Assembly (NCBI GenBank): GCA_030427245.1
Contig: JAUHXA010000001.1
Location: forward strand, 155,899 to 219,898
Length of the DNA: 64,000 nucleotides
Direction of reading: 5' to 3'
Source: Bacteroidia bacterium
GTDB lineage: Bacteria > Bacteroidota > Bacteroidia > Chitinophagales > UBA2359
Shown here: positions 8,234 to 17,716 of the stretch, piece after piece
Position numbering within the stretch: the first letter of the stretch is position 1
Layout of the letters: each line of letters starts with the position of its first letter
Made by a program: the position numbers and the translations under genes
The notes under the pieces: model-generated
Databases searched by the model: none
What the model was told of the DNA's origin: nothing
The model's input: the letters and a program-made list of their open reading frames with translations, nothing else

Positions 8234-8974
8234 TTATTGAGGTATCAAGGTCAAGATATTGTTCAAGGTAGAAAGAACCTGCCCTGTATCTGGATTGATG
8301 TCTTCCACCAAATATTCAATAACTATTCTTCCAGAAGCCTCATTTACAGTTCCCAAACCTACGCCCGTATATCTAACACGATACTGAGTACCATCTAATA
8401 TGTAGTCGCTTGTGTGGCTACCTATTATTTCAAAAGTATTGGCATCTTGGTCAATCGGTCTAACCTTTGCAGTGAACGTAAAACGCTCTGCGGCGGGTAT
8501 AGATAAATCTTCAAAATTGTTGATGAAGAACTGTTCTATATTACTTGGATCTGCTGTCACAGTGACATTCTGAGTAAAATCTGTAAAAGGATCTCCTTCG
8601 GCGTAATCTACTCTTCCTGTGTAAGTTCCCAAGAATTTAGCTCGGATTTCTACATCACAGTTGGCACCTTCGTAGCCCAAATCACACTCACAGAAAGCTT
8701 CACCCGTTACAGAGTCTATCATACAAGTTGAATTGAGAGGGCATACATCACCCGCACAAGGATCGTCTACATCCTCACATGTAGGGCCACTGAATCCAGG
8801 ATCACAGTTACAAAAAGGGTCTCCCGTAGCACTCACCAAACAATCACCGTTGATACAATTGACTGTTTCGCAGGGATCTGAACCTGTAGTCTCACAGGCA
8901 TTGAAGAACATCGCCAAACTCATGATGAGTATAAAGGCGGAAAATATTTGAAAACGTTTGAAGATTGTTGACAT
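8234..8974 (-). CDS. Lipoprotein with two EGF-like domains
   Basis: The 246-residue protein has a lipoprotein signal ending in FFNAC (Cys near 27). Two EGF-like modules follow, each with six cysteines: CETVNCINGDCLVS...CNCDPGFSGPTCE, then CAGDVCPLNSTCMID...CECDLGYEGANCD. The remaining ~135 residues look like a beta-rich domain without a motif I know. EGF modules bind or space extracellular partners and are rather common in marine Bacteroidota. The protein is probably anchored on the outer membrane. It is a single gene, converging on the ATP-grasp gene at a shared terminator. Confidence 0.8.
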   Translation of the reverse strand: MSTIFKRFQIFSAFILIMSLAMFFNACETTGSDPCETVNCINGDCLVSATGDPFCNCDPGFSGPTCEDVDDPCAGDVCPLNSTCMIDSVTGEAFCECDLGYEGANCDVEIRAKFLGTYTGRVDYAEGDPFTDFTQNVTVTADPSNIEQFFINNFEDLSIPAAERFTFTAKVRPIDQDANTFEIIGSHTSDYILDGTQYRVRYTGVGLGTVNEASGRIVIEYLVEDINPDTGQVLSTLNNILTLIPQ

Positions 8975-9144
8975 ATTCCAAAGGTTTTGGTTATTGATTA
9001 TTTAAAATTTTACTATTGCTAATTGTTTTTTTAGACTCAATGAGATTGCAACTGGTTTAACTACTTTTTATCAAATTGTCATTAAAAAGTCACAATACTT
9101 TAAGGCCACCATTTATTTTATACCACACTGAATAAAGTCTTTTT

Positions 9145-9933
9145 TTAGTACAAAAGTTTAAAACCTTTGTCAAAATCTACTCGAAATAGTAGCCAATCGT
9201 CCATTTTTGACAACTGTCCACTTACTTCAATAGGACTCGCCACATAATCCAACACCTTTTCATTGATACTTTCTCCTTTACTTCCCAATAGTAAGCAGTA
9301 ATTGGTGTTGCCTTCGGCATCTTGTATCTTCAACACAGGCGGAATTCCTCCCGAAATACAGCGAATGGCACAAGAACGGTGTATTTTTCCTTCACCTGGC
9401 TTCATCACGCCAAAGTAACATTTAGGATCTATAATTTCTCCCTTCAAAGTTGCTTCGCCGAACTTCTCCTCTTGAGACTTCCTAATCTGCTCGCCTTCTT
9501 TGACCTCTAATAAAGCGTCTTTTCCATCGGTCAATTCCAATAAGGTTTTACCATCTCCATATATTAACGTCCCTTTCAGTCGGACAAGTTGCCCCTCCAA
9601 GTCACCTTTTTCTTGTTCCATTTTCACAATGTCTCCTTTTGCCCCTCTTTTTCCAAATGCTACCAACAAAATATTTTGATAGATAACTTTTCCGTCTGCT
9701 GTTGTTCCTCCTTCTAGCTTCAACATAGGAACAGGCTTTTTGACCAAGACACCCTCTACTTCGGTGCTTTTCCCAAACTCAAAATTGGCAGCCGAAAATT
9801 CGTTTTGACTGCTGACCAACAAAAAAGCAGAAAGGGGTACAATTACCAACAACGCACCAATAAGCAACTTCATTGCATGACTGTAGGATTTAGGAGATTG
9901 GGGTTGCCAACCTATGTAGAAATCGTCTTTCAT
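9145..9933 (-). CDS. Membrane-anchored protein of unknown function with a Cys-rich GGIPP motif
   Basis: The 262-residue protein has one transmembrane helix (about residues 21-41) after a short cytoplasmic tail, then an exported part with two likely beta domains. The notable segment is GEIIDPKCYFGVMKPG followed by a HRSCAIRCISGGIPPV stretch: three cysteines and a histidine that could bind a metal or a cofactor. I do not recognise a named family. The gene lies 18 bp downstream of the sugar isomerase gene on the same strand, so the two are probably co-transcribed. Topology is N-in, C-out by charge. Confidence 0.6.
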   Translation of the reverse strand: MKDDFYIGWQPQSPKSYSHAMKLLIGALLVIVPLSAFLLVSSQNEFSAANFEFGKSTEVEGVLVKKPVPMLKLEGGTTADGKVIYQNILLVAFGKRGAKGDIVKMEQEKGDLEGQLVRLKGTLIYGDGKTLLELTDGKDALLEVKEGEQIRKSQEEKFGEATLKGEIIDPKCYFGVMKPGEGKIHRSCAIRCISGGIPPVLKIQDAEGNTNYCLLLGSKGESINEKVLDYVASPIEVSGQLSKMDDWLLFRVDFDKGFKLLY

Positions 9934-9951
9934 CGGCTTATTTTTCGTTTT

Positions 9952-11004
9952 TTAAAGGCCCAAAATCCGCTTGTTCATTGCTTCGTCAGTCCCTGTTCCT
10001 GCAAAATCATCGAAAGCTTTTTCAGTTACTTTAATGATATGGTCTTCAATGAATATAGCTCCTTCTCTTGCGCCATCTTCGGGATGTTTCAAACAACATT
10101 CCCATTCCATAACCGCCCATCCCTCAAAATCATATTGCGTCAACTTGCTGAAAATTCCTACAAAATCCACCTGCCCATCTCCCAATGACCGAAACCGTCC
10201 GGGGCGATTTATCCAACTTTCGTAGCCTCCATATACACCTGCCCGACCTGTGGGGTTGAACTCAGCATCTTTGACATGAAACATTTTAATGAATTCTTGG
10301 TAAATATCTATAAATGCCAAATAATCCAATTGCTGCAAAAGAAAGTGACTCGGATCATACAAAATATTGACACGAGGATGATTGTCGGTTACTTCCAAAA
10401 ATCGCTCAAAGGTAATTCCATCGTGCAGGTCTTCACCTGGATGCAGTTCATAACACACATCTACTCCTGCTTCGTCAAAGGCATTGAGAATGGGAATCCA
10501 ACGTTTTGCTAGTTCTTTGAAGCCTGTTTCGACTAATCCAGCGGGGCGTTGAGGCCAAGGATACATCGTATGCCATAGTAAAGCCCCAGAAAAAGTAGCA
10601 TGGGCGTTTAATCCCAAATTTTGGCTCGCCTTTGCAGCCCATTTAAGTTGTTGTGTTGCCCACTGAGTACGAGCTTTGGGATTGTTTCGAACAGAAGCAT
10701 CTGCAAAGCCATCAAACATTTCATTGTAAGCAGGATGAACGCCTATAAGTTGCCCTTGAAGGTGAGTAGATAGCTCGGTGATTTCCAAGCCATGTTCTGC
10801 AATTTTTCCTTTCAATTCATCACAGTAGTTTTTGCTTTCAGCCGCCAATTGCAGGTCAATTAGGTGTTTTTCCCAAGTAGGAATTTGAATCCCTTTGAAT
10901 CCCAATTTCGATGCCCATTGACACATTCCATCCAATGTGTCAAAAGGAGCTTTGTCGCCAACAAATTGAGCTAGAAAAATGGCAGGGCCTTTGATTGTCT
11001 TCAT
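9952..11004 (-). CDS. Sugar phosphate isomerase/epimerase (xylose isomerase-like TIM barrel)
   Basis: The 350-residue protein fits the AP-endonuclease-2/xylose isomerase-like barrel. Likely metal ligands are in CYELHPGEDLHDG (Glu/His), NILYDPSHFLLQ (Asp/His), FHVKDAEF (His/Asp) and VMEWECC (Glu). Members of this family isomerise or epimerise free or phosphorylated sugars and related cyclitols, and the exact substrate cannot be told. It is intracellular (no signal peptide). The membrane-anchored unknown gene follows after 18 bp. Confidence 0.85.
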   Translation of the reverse strand: MKTIKGPAIFLAQFVGDKAPFDTLDGMCQWASKLGFKGIQIPTWEKHLIDLQLAAESKNYCDELKGKIAEHGLEITELSTHLQGQLIGVHPAYNEMFDGFADASVRNNPKARTQWATQQLKWAAKASQNLGLNAHATFSGALLWHTMYPWPQRPAGLVETGFKELAKRWIPILNAFDEAGVDVCYELHPGEDLHDGITFERFLEVTDNHPRVNILYDPSHFLLQQLDYLAFIDIYQEFIKMFHVKDAEFNPTGRAGVYGGYESWINRPGRFRSLGDGQVDFVGIFSKLTQYDFEGWAVMEWECCLKHPEDGAREGAIFIEDHIIKVTEKAFDDFAGTGTDEAMNKRILGL

Positions 11005-11151
11005 ACGAGTTGTACTTAAGTTTACTGAGCATTATTCAATTTTGAAGCTTTCACTCGTAAATATATGCAATTTGACCTGTGAAATGATAAGATAAGGAAG
11101 GAATATATGGGAAATTTGAGTAGAAATGGTGTTTTTTTCTATTATGAGTTC

Positions 11152-11832
11152 TTATAACTCAAATTTGTACCCAATACCTTTGATGGTTTTGATGTACTTA
11201 TTGCCGATTTTTTCTCTTAGTTTTCGGATGTGAACATCAATCGTACGGTCGTTCACAATCACATCTGTTCCCCAAACATCGCTCAGGATTTTTTCGCGAG
11301 TAAAAACCTTCCCTGGCTTAGAGGCGAGTAAATAAATGAGTTTAAACTCTTTGCGGGGGAGTTCTATGATTTTATCTCCTTTTTTGATGGTGAAAGCATC
11401 TTGATTGATTTCCAAATTACTCACTCGAATCACATCTTCCACCTCTTGTTTGGAATAACGACGCAAAAGAGATTTGACTTTACTGATCAATAAACGAGGT
11501 TTGACGGGTTTTGTGATGTAGTCGTCTGCACCAATTTCCAGTCCCATCACTTGTGTAAATTCTTCACTACGTGCCGTCAAAAAAGTGATCAAAGTGTCTT
11601 GAAGTTCTGGGATAGCTCGCAATTCCTTGCAAGCCTGCAATCCATCCATTTCGGGCATCATAATGTCTAATACGACCAAATGTGGAATTTCTTTTTTGGC
11701 AATCTTAATCGCTTCAATGCCATCCGGTGCAATGAATACTTGAAAGCCCTCTTTTTTCAGATTGTAGCGCATAAACTCCAATACATCCGCCTCGTCATCT
11801 ACAATCAGAATCTTTACTTTTTTTGGGTTCAT
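11152..11832 (-). CDS. Two-component response regulator, OmpR/PhoB family
   Basis: The 226-residue protein has a receiver domain with the acidic pair D12-D13, phospho-acceptor D56 in VLDIMMPEMDG, T86 and K108 in DDYITKPVKP. A winged-helix DNA-binding domain at about 130-226 includes DRTIDVHIRKLREKIG and ends IKGIGYKFEL. No histidine kinase gene is adjacent, so it is an orphan here. PhoB-type regulators bind direct repeats spaced by 11 bp. Candidates of that form occur upstream of the TonB receptor and beta-helix lipoprotein in this window, but a link is only conjecture. It is preceded by a hairpin repeat and the Nfu gene on the same strand. Confidence 0.93.
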   Translation of the reverse strand: MNPKKVKILIVDDEADVLEFMRYNLKKEGFQVFIAPDGIEAIKIAKKEIPHLVVLDIMMPEMDGLQACKELRAIPELQDTLITFLTARSEEFTQVMGLEIGADDYITKPVKPRLLISKVKSLLRRYSKQEVEDVIRVSNLEINQDAFTIKKGDKIIELPRKEFKLIYLLASKPGKVFTREKILSDVWGTDVIVNDRTIDVHIRKLREKIGNKYIKTIKGIGYKFEL

Positions 11833-11861
11833 ATTTTTTTCATAGTGAAATTTGAGTAAGT

Positions 11862-11957
11862 TAGAAGCGGGATGTGAGAAATAGGATTTTATTTTTAAAT
11901 AGATTCAATCCGGCATTTTCGTATAATTTCACATCCCTATTCTCGCTTCTCTTATCC
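11862..11957. repeat. GAAGCGAGA-family intergenic hairpin repeat, copy A
   Basis: A purine-rich arm (AGAAGCGGGATGTGAGAAAT, from 11863) faces a pyrimidine-rich arm (TTTCACATCCC...TCTCGCTTCTC, 11927-11951), making an imperfect long hairpin. It begins about 12 bp after the Nfu stop codon, reading the minus strand. Related copies lie at 36411-36510, 40346-40450, 42999-43086 and a half copy at 49170-49188. Confidence 0.6.
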
Positions 11958-11968
11958 AAAAATTTACA

Positions 11969-12580
11969 TTACATCATCTCTGCTTCCACAGATTTGATTT
12001 CAGGAATCATACGTTTCATCAGTCCTTCAATACCTGCTTTGAGCGTTACCGTTGAAGAAGGGCAGCCACTGCAAGATCCTTGCATTCCTAAATAAACAAT
12101 GCCTTCGTCGTACGAGCGAAAGACGATACTTCCTCCGTCCATTTCTACGGCAGGCTGTACATACGTCTTAATCAATTCTTTGATTTTCGCTTCGATTTCA
12201 GAATCATCTGCGTTGACTTCGTTGGGATCTCCACCTGGTTTGTCTGCTAATTTTTGACGTAGTACCTCCTCATTGATGATTTCGCCTTCATTTTCCACAT
12301 ATTCTCGAATAAACTCGCGAATATCAGGAACGACTTCAAACCATTCTGTAGTAGGAGTTTTGGTAACCGTTACAAAGTTGTTCATAACAAACACCCCTTT
12401 GACATAAGGAAACTCGTCAAACAAGCTAATGGCTAACTTAGAAGCCCCTTCTGCATCCTCACGAGTAGGAAAATCCGCACTATTTTGAGCATACAACATT
12501 TTATTCAACACGAATTTCATTGTTTCTGGATTCGGCGTTGCTTCCGTATATATACTTACTACTCTTTTTGTACCTATCAT
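11969..12580 (-). CDS. Nfu-type iron-sulphur cluster carrier protein
   Basis: The 203-residue protein has an N-terminal Nfu_N domain (about 8-95; YTEATPNPETMKFVLNK is characteristic) and a C-terminal NifU-like domain (about 128-200). In the latter, MQGSCSGCPSS carries the cluster-binding pair C170 and C173. It accepts an Fe-S cluster from the assembly scaffold and hands it to client enzymes. The CoxS and NifU-dependent proteins in the cell would be clients, but no special link to the neighbouring cox genes is implied. Length and domain order are as in Bacteroidota relatives. Confidence 0.93.
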   Translation of the reverse strand: MIGTKRVVSIYTEATPNPETMKFVLNKMLYAQNSADFPTREDAEGASKLAISLFDEFPYVKGVFVMNNFVTVTKTPTTEWFEVVPDIREFIREYVENEGEIINEEVLRQKLADKPGGDPNEVNADDSEIEAKIKELIKTYVQPAVEMDGGSIVFRSYDEGIVYLGMQGSCSGCPSSTVTLKAGIEGLMKRMIPEIKSVEAEMM

Positions 12581-12838
12581 TGTATTTTTTTTTTTTTGTC
12601 AGATATACAACATGGGATAAACAACTAATTATCCTTTTTAGTTTGCAAAGGTAGAGAATTTGAGTTTCTTAATGCAATTTGCATCATTTCTAAAAATCAA
12701 TCTCATGACTTTACAATTTCTTCAAAATAAAGCAATTGAAAAACCGATTATCTATAGATAGTAATTTTTCAAAAAAAACGTTTACTTTTTCAACTTCAAA
12801 CCAATAGCTTAGTCAAAATCTTGAAACAATAAAGCGAA

Positions 12839-14578
12839 ATGAAATTAATACACCTTGTACTGACCCTAAATTTGTTCTTTTTATTACCTTTTTTCCAAGC
12901 ATCTGCCGATACAGACTTAAAAACCAAATACCCCCAAGATTACTTTCGTTCTCCATTGGGTATTCCGTTGGTTTTGGCAGGAACATTTGGCGAACTCCGC
13001 AACAATCACTTTCATGGTGGAATTGACTGCAAAACCAACAAACAAGAGAACCTCAATATATATAGCGTGGCGGAAGGCTATGTGTCAAGGGTGAAAATTC
13101 AAGCAGGTGGCTATGGTTATGCCTTGTATATTGACCATCCAAATGGCTATACGAGTGTTTATGCTCACCTCAATGGTTTTACGGGTAATATTGGCCGGTT
13201 TGTAAAGGAACGACAATATGAACAACAGAGCTTTACCGTTGATTTGATTGTTCCACCAGGAATGTTGCAGGTCGAAAAAGGGCAGATTGTAGCAAAGTCG
13301 GGTAATACAGGCAGTTCTACTGCACCACATCTACATTTTGAAATCCGAGATACGGCCACTGAAGTTCCTATCAATCCTTTGGCTTTTGGTTACAGTGTGC
13401 CAGATACCCGTCATCCATTTTTTTCGGGAGCTGCCATCTATCCTTTTGACAACAATTACCGCTACGATACTCCTAAAATGTATAAGGTGGTGAAAAAATC
13501 CAATGGTGTGTATTCTCTCGAAGCCAATACGATAAAAGTGAATACACCCAAGATTGGATTGGGCGCAAAGGCCTATGACAAGCTAAACGGAGCAGACAAC
13601 ATGAATGGTATCTACAGCATTGAAGTATATAAAGATGGACAAAAATATTTTTACTTCGATGTTGAGCGCATTTCCTTTGACGAAACCCGCTACATCAATT
13701 GCTATTTGGATTACGAAGGTAAAAAATCGGGTCGTGGCAATATGCAGAAGTTGTTTATTGACCCAGGAAATTATCTCAGTGCCTACGAAAATGTGGTGAA
13801 TCGTGGGGTGATTGACCTTTCGGATGGAGAATCCCATCAAATTGCTATTACAGCGAGAGATATTGCAGGAAATACTTCAACGCTTTCTTACCGAGTCCAA
13901 TGGGATAAAAATCAACCGATTGCAGCGATTCCATTTGACAGCAATGCCATCACAACTTTCAGTTATGCGACCGACAATCGCTACGAAAACGATTTGATTA
14001 GATTGTATTTCCCAACCAATTCTTTTTATACAGATATCGGCTTCAACTACGAAATCATTGAAGCCAACAGCAGCAGCGTCTATTCTCAATACCATCAAGT
14101 ACATACAGGGAAAACGCCTGTCCACAAATATTTCGATATTTCTATCAAACCTAACAATTTGCCTTATCCACTTTACGACAAAGCCTACATTGCTTACTAC
14201 GATGTGGGAGGAAGAAAACGCTCCATTGATGGAGAGTGGGAGGGTAATTTTTTGAAGGGTAAGTCGAAGGAATTTGGCAAATATTTTATTGCAGTCGACT
14301 CGATTCCTCCAACGATTAAGCCTTATAACATTTCGCCCAACAAGGTGATGTCTAAAAATACTTATATCGGCTTCACCATTTCAGACCGAGAGACGGGCAT
14401 CAAGTCTTACGATATGTATATTGATGGTCAATGGGTTTTGACGACTTTTGATGCAAAAACAGGTGGGGCAAGGTATTATTTTGATGAACGTCTTGCAAGT
14501 GGAGAGCATGAAGTGACTTTTATTGTGAAGGATAGAGTAGGAAATTCAGAGAGCTATACGACGAGGTTTAGTCGGTGA
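12839..14578 (+). CDS. Secreted M23 (LytM-type) metallopeptidase
   Basis: The 579-residue protein has a signal peptide (about residues 1-23). The peptidase domain (about 40-190) has the zinc site HFHGGIDCKT (first His/Asp) and STAPHLHFEIRD (HxH motif). M23 enzymes cut glycine- or peptide-cross-links in peptidoglycan. The long C-terminal part (about 200-579) looks like several Ig-like beta sandwiches, the last with DRETGIKSYDMYIDGQW and ending DRVGNSESYTTRFSR. Such proteins act in the periplasm on own cell wall, or outside as lysins. The gene overlaps the convergent XdhC gene by 11 bp at the 3' ends. Confidence 0.92.
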   Translation: MKLIHLVLTLNLFFLLPFFQASADTDLKTKYPQDYFRSPLGIPLVLAGTFGELRNNHFHGGIDCKTNKQENLNIYSVAEGYVSRVKIQAGGYGYALYIDHPNGYTSVYAHLNGFTGNIGRFVKERQYEQQSFTVDLIVPPGMLQVEKGQIVAKSGNTGSSTAPHLHFEIRDTATEVPINPLAFGYSVPDTRHPFFSGAAIYPFDNNYRYDTPKMYKVVKKSNGVYSLEANTIKVNTPKIGLGAKAYDKLNGADNMNGIYSIEVYKDGQKYFYFDVERISFDETRYINCYLDYEGKKSGRGNMQKLFIDPGNYLSAYENVVNRGVIDLSDGESHQIAITARDIAGNTSTLSYRVQWDKNQPIAAIPFDSNAITTFSYATDNRYENDLIRLYFPTNSFYTDIGFNYEIIEANSSSVYSQYHQVHTGKTPVHKYFDISIKPNNLPYPLYDKAYIAYYDVGGRKRSIDGEWEGNFLKGKSKEFGKYFIAVDSIPPTIKPYNISPNKVMSKNTYIGFTISDRETGIKSYDMYIDGQWVLTTFDAKTGGARYYFDERLASGEHEVTFIVKDRVGNSESYTTRFSR

Positions 14579-15530
14579 TTTCATACTTCTCTGGCTCTCG
14601 CTCAAATGCCACCTTACACCCATCACAACAAAAATAGTAGTCCTTCTCTTTGAAGTTGATTATGTGTTTTGCACTGCTTTTCTGAACAGGCACATTGCAG
14701 ACAGGATTGATAAACAAGTCGGAAGAAGCATCTGTTTTAGTAGTAAGAATTTCCACTTTTTCCTCTCGAATAAACTGTACAATTTCCGCTAAAATACTGA
14801 TAGCCACTTCTTCGGGTAGTTTGGCATGAATATCCAATCCCGCAGGAGATTTGACCCGCTTCAATTGCTCATTGGTAATGCCTCTTTGTCGTAAGGTGTG
14901 AAAAATAGCGGCTGCTTTTCTTCGGCTTGCTACAAAAGCTACATATTCGGCTTTGGACTGCAATGCCTGCTCTAAAGCATCTTCGTCATTTTCACCTTGC
15001 GTACAAACCACAATACAGGTATTGGCCGTCACATCCGATGCCTGCAAATTTCCTTCAATGATGCGATTCACTCCTTCAAAACCTTCACTATCCACCGATT
15101 TTGCTGCTACAACAACGGGGTAGTCCATGCCTTTTCCCAATCGAGCCAAAGCCATTGCCACATTCGATTTGCCCATGATAAGCAGTTGAGGTTTTGGCAA
15201 AACAGGTTCGATGTAGAGTTCAACCGCCCCTCCACTATGACAAACCATTGGGTAACACATCACCCCAGGCTTGGATTCTACCTTACCATCTGGACTGATT
15301 TTGACCAATCGAGGTTTGCCGTCTTTAATCGCATCCAATGCTTCCTTCAAAACAATTCCTTTGGTACACCCTCCTCCAATCCAACCTGTTATGGTTCCAT
15401 CTTTGGTAATCACCGCCTTATCTCCAGGCTTGCCTGAAGATGGCACTTCCCGATTGACGACAAATACTATCGCAAAGGGTTCTTTGTTTTGATACAGTTT
15501 TTGGGTCGTATCTATAAATTGGTGGAACAT
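14568..15530 (-). CDS. XdhC/CoxF-family molybdenum cofactor insertion protein fused to a YHS domain
   Basis: The 320-residue protein has an XdhC_CoxI domain at the N-terminus (GDKAVITKDGTITGWIGGGC) and a Rossmann-like XdhC_C domain (LLIMGKSNVAMALARLGKGM) up to about residue 260. XdhC proteins bind the molybdenum cofactor and sulphurate and insert it into hydroxylases such as CO dehydrogenase. The last ~50 residues are a YHS/TRASH-like metal-binding domain with C278, C301, C302 and C305. It lies at the downstream end of the cox cluster. The extra metal site is unusual and may concern the copper of the Mo-Cu centre (inference). Its stop overlaps the end of the M23 gene. Confidence 0.88.
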   Translation of the reverse strand: MFHQFIDTTQKLYQNKEPFAIVFVVNREVPSSGKPGDKAVITKDGTITGWIGGGCTKGIVLKEALDAIKDGKPRLVKISPDGKVESKPGVMCYPMVCHSGGAVELYIEPVLPKPQLLIMGKSNVAMALARLGKGMDYPVVVAAKSVDSEGFEGVNRIIEGNLQASDVTANTCIVVCTQGENDEDALEQALQSKAEYVAFVASRRKAAAIFHTLRQRGITNEQLKRVKSPAGLDIHAKLPEEVAISILAEIVQFIREEKVEILTTKTDASSDLFINPVCNVPVQKSSAKHIINFKEKDYYFCCDGCKVAFEREPEKYEITD

Positions 15531-15663
15531 GATTTCAGATTTTAATAGTTTCTAATAAGCATTGTTTTACTACTGTACAATATGATTTTGAACCACAAAA
15601 GTATCAAAAGGGCACAAAATCAGATTTAATCTCCTAACCAAACTTCTTTTATTTTATATTCAA

Positions 15664-16806
15664 TCAAACCGACAACAACAACTCCTCCAATTGTAAAATG
15701 CTGTCTAAATTATGTGCCGACCGAAAAACATCCACATTCGGCAAAGCAGCACTCATGCCTTTTTGAATCGGTTCATAGCCCTTCATACCCTTCAATGGAT
15801 TCAACCAAATTAGTCGCCGAGTCCGCAATTTTATCTTTTTCAGTTCCGTTTCCAAAACTTCGGGTTTGCCCGTATCCAAACCATCACTCAACACAATGGT
15901 TGTTGATTGTCCATTCAAAACCTGTTTGGCAAATCGCTCATTGAAATCCTTGAAGCACTCACCAATCTTGGTGCCGCTCGACCAATTGTCCGCCTTTGCA
16001 GATAAAACAGCTAAGGTCAACACTAAGTTTTTGGCGTGTAAATAATCGGTGATGCGAATGAGGTGTGTGCTAAAAATAAAGGCCTCAATACTTTCAAAAT
16101 GAGTACGCAAGGCACAAATAAATCTCAATAGAAAAAAGCTGTATTTGTCCATCGAACCACTCACATCCAACAACACAATCAAGCGTTGTTTGCGAGGCGC
16201 ACGTTTTTTTCGCTTCAATTCGATGGGTTCACCACCATGAGAAATACTGCTCCGAATCGTTCGCCGCAAATCCAAGCGTCCTTTGTTCGTCGAAAATTTC
16301 ATTTTTCGCTTCAATCGCAGACTCATTTGCTGCCACAACTTAATCGCCAACTCCTCCAAAAATTCACTATCTATTTCTTCAATTTTGGAAAAATCCGTTT
16401 TGCGGAGTCGAGCGATTCGATTTGCGCCCGACACGTTTTTACTCTCCTCTCCTTCGTCCTTGCTTTCTCCTTTGCCCATCATCACCACCGAAGCCACCGA
16501 TTTTTTTTGCAGATTGGAGCGGTTTTTATACGTTGTCTTGCTTTTCAATCCGCCCTTTTTGTAGCCCCAAAACCAATCATATATTTTGTCAAACACTTCA
16601 ATGTCCTCCTTTGAAGCGCAGAAAATGGATTTCAGTGCAAATCGAAAAGCCTTTTTTTCACCAATCACTCCCAACTTTGCCGCCTCCAACGCATCTATGG
16701 TTTCTTGCACGCCAACGTTCAAACCATTGAAGCGAGCGAGTTGTCCGAATGCAAGAATCGCTTCGGGAATATTGGAGTAGTCGGTATGGTGGGGATTTTG
16801 GGTCAA
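15664..16806 (-). CDS. coxE: CoxE-like von Willebrand factor A domain protein
   Basis: The 380-residue protein has a basic linker at about 110-205 and a CoxE-type VWA domain in the C-terminal half with the MIDAS motif LLDVSGSMDK (DxSxS), plus LSDGLDTGKP. CoxE works with the MoxR ATPase CoxD in maturation of the [CuSMoO2] centre of CO dehydrogenase. It follows coxD by 40 bp on the same strand, as expected for a VWA-MoxR pair. There is no signal peptide, so it is cytoplasmic. Confidence 0.9.
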   Translation of the reverse strand: MTQNPHHTDYSNIPEAILAFGQLARFNGLNVGVQETIDALEAAKLGVIGEKKAFRFALKSIFCASKEDIEVFDKIYDWFWGYKKGGLKSKTTYKNRSNLQKKSVASVVMMGKGESKDEGEESKNVSGANRIARLRKTDFSKIEEIDSEFLEELAIKLWQQMSLRLKRKMKFSTNKGRLDLRRTIRSSISHGGEPIELKRKKRAPRKQRLIVLLDVSGSMDKYSFFLLRFICALRTHFESIEAFIFSTHLIRITDYLHAKNLVLTLAVLSAKADNWSSGTKIGECFKDFNERFAKQVLNGQSTTIVLSDGLDTGKPEVLETELKKIKLRTRRLIWLNPLKGMKGYEPIQKGMSAALPNVDVFRSAHNLDSILQLEELLLSV

Positions 16807-16846
16807 TTTTTTATGTATTCATCAGTGTTATTTGTATTTCTGCGAT

Positions 16847-17716
16847 TTAAAATTCCCCGCTCATTACTGCTGCTTTCACCACTTCAATATCATTCGCCGA
16901 CTTCAATACGCAGCCCAAACTTTGGGTAATCGCCTCCACGGACAACTCTTTATATCCCAAAGCCAGCAAACCTCTCGCCCAGTCCAACGTTTCGGCAATA
17001 CCTGGCGTTTTGTCCAGTTTTTGCAGCCGCAATTTTTGGACAGCGTTGACCAACTGCATCGCCAATTGAGGTTCAATATCAGGTAGATGTTTTTCGATAA
17101 TTTTGATTTCTTTCTCCAAATCGGGATAGTTCACCCAATGATACAAACACCTCCTTTTCAGCGCATCGCTGAGTTCACGGGTACGATTGGAGGTAAGGAT
17201 AACATAGGGGCGGTGAACGGCTTTGATAGTACCCATTTCGGGAATACTGATTTGGAAGGCAGACAACAATTCCAACAAAAAAGCTTCAAATTCCTCATCG
17301 GCTCGGTCTATTTCGTCAATCAACAAAACGGGAGCTTTGGGGGCGGTAATCGCTTTGAGTAGCGGACGCTTCAACAAAAACTCTTCTCCAAAAATGTGTT
17401 CTTCTTTTTCTACATCCGACTTCTCGCTTGCCTCTTGAATTTTGATGGATAAGAGTTGTTTTTGGTAATTCCATTCATACACCGCCGTACTGACATCCAA
17501 ACCTTCATAACATTGCAGCCGAATCAATTCGGTGTCCAACATTGCGGCCAAAACATTCGCTATCTCCGTTTTTCCAACGCCTGGATTCCCTTCTAACAAC
17601 AAAGGTTTTTCGAGCTTCAATAGCAGAAATAGAATCGTTGCCAACTCTTTGTCTAAGACGTAATTGAGTTGGTCGAAACCGTTGATTATTTGTTCAATAT
17701 CTTTTGGTAATATCAT
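16847..17716 (-). CDS. coxD: CoxD-like MoxR-family AAA+ ATPase
   Basis: The 289-residue protein has Walker A EGNPGVGKT (residues 42-50), Walker B VLLIDEIDRADEEFEAF, and sensor/arginine finger LTSNRTRELSDALKRRC. In CO-oxidising bacteria CoxD is a AAA+ chaperone that helps build the bimetallic centre of CoxL together with CoxE. The start codon overlaps the coxG stop by 4 bp, showing translational coupling. Length is that of the family. Confidence 0.92.
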   Translation of the reverse strand: MILPKDIEQIINGFDQLNYVLDKELATILFLLLKLEKPLLLEGNPGVGKTEIANVLAAMLDTELIRLQCYEGLDVSTAVYEWNYQKQLLSIKIQEASEKSDVEKEEHIFGEEFLLKRPLLKAITAPKAPVLLIDEIDRADEEFEAFLLELLSAFQISIPEMGTIKAVHRPYVILTSNRTRELSDALKRRCLYHWVNYPDLEKEIKIIEKHLPDIEPQLAMQLVNAVQKLRLQKLDKTPGIAETLDWARGLLALGYKELSVEAITQSLGCVLKSANDIEVVKAAVMSGEF

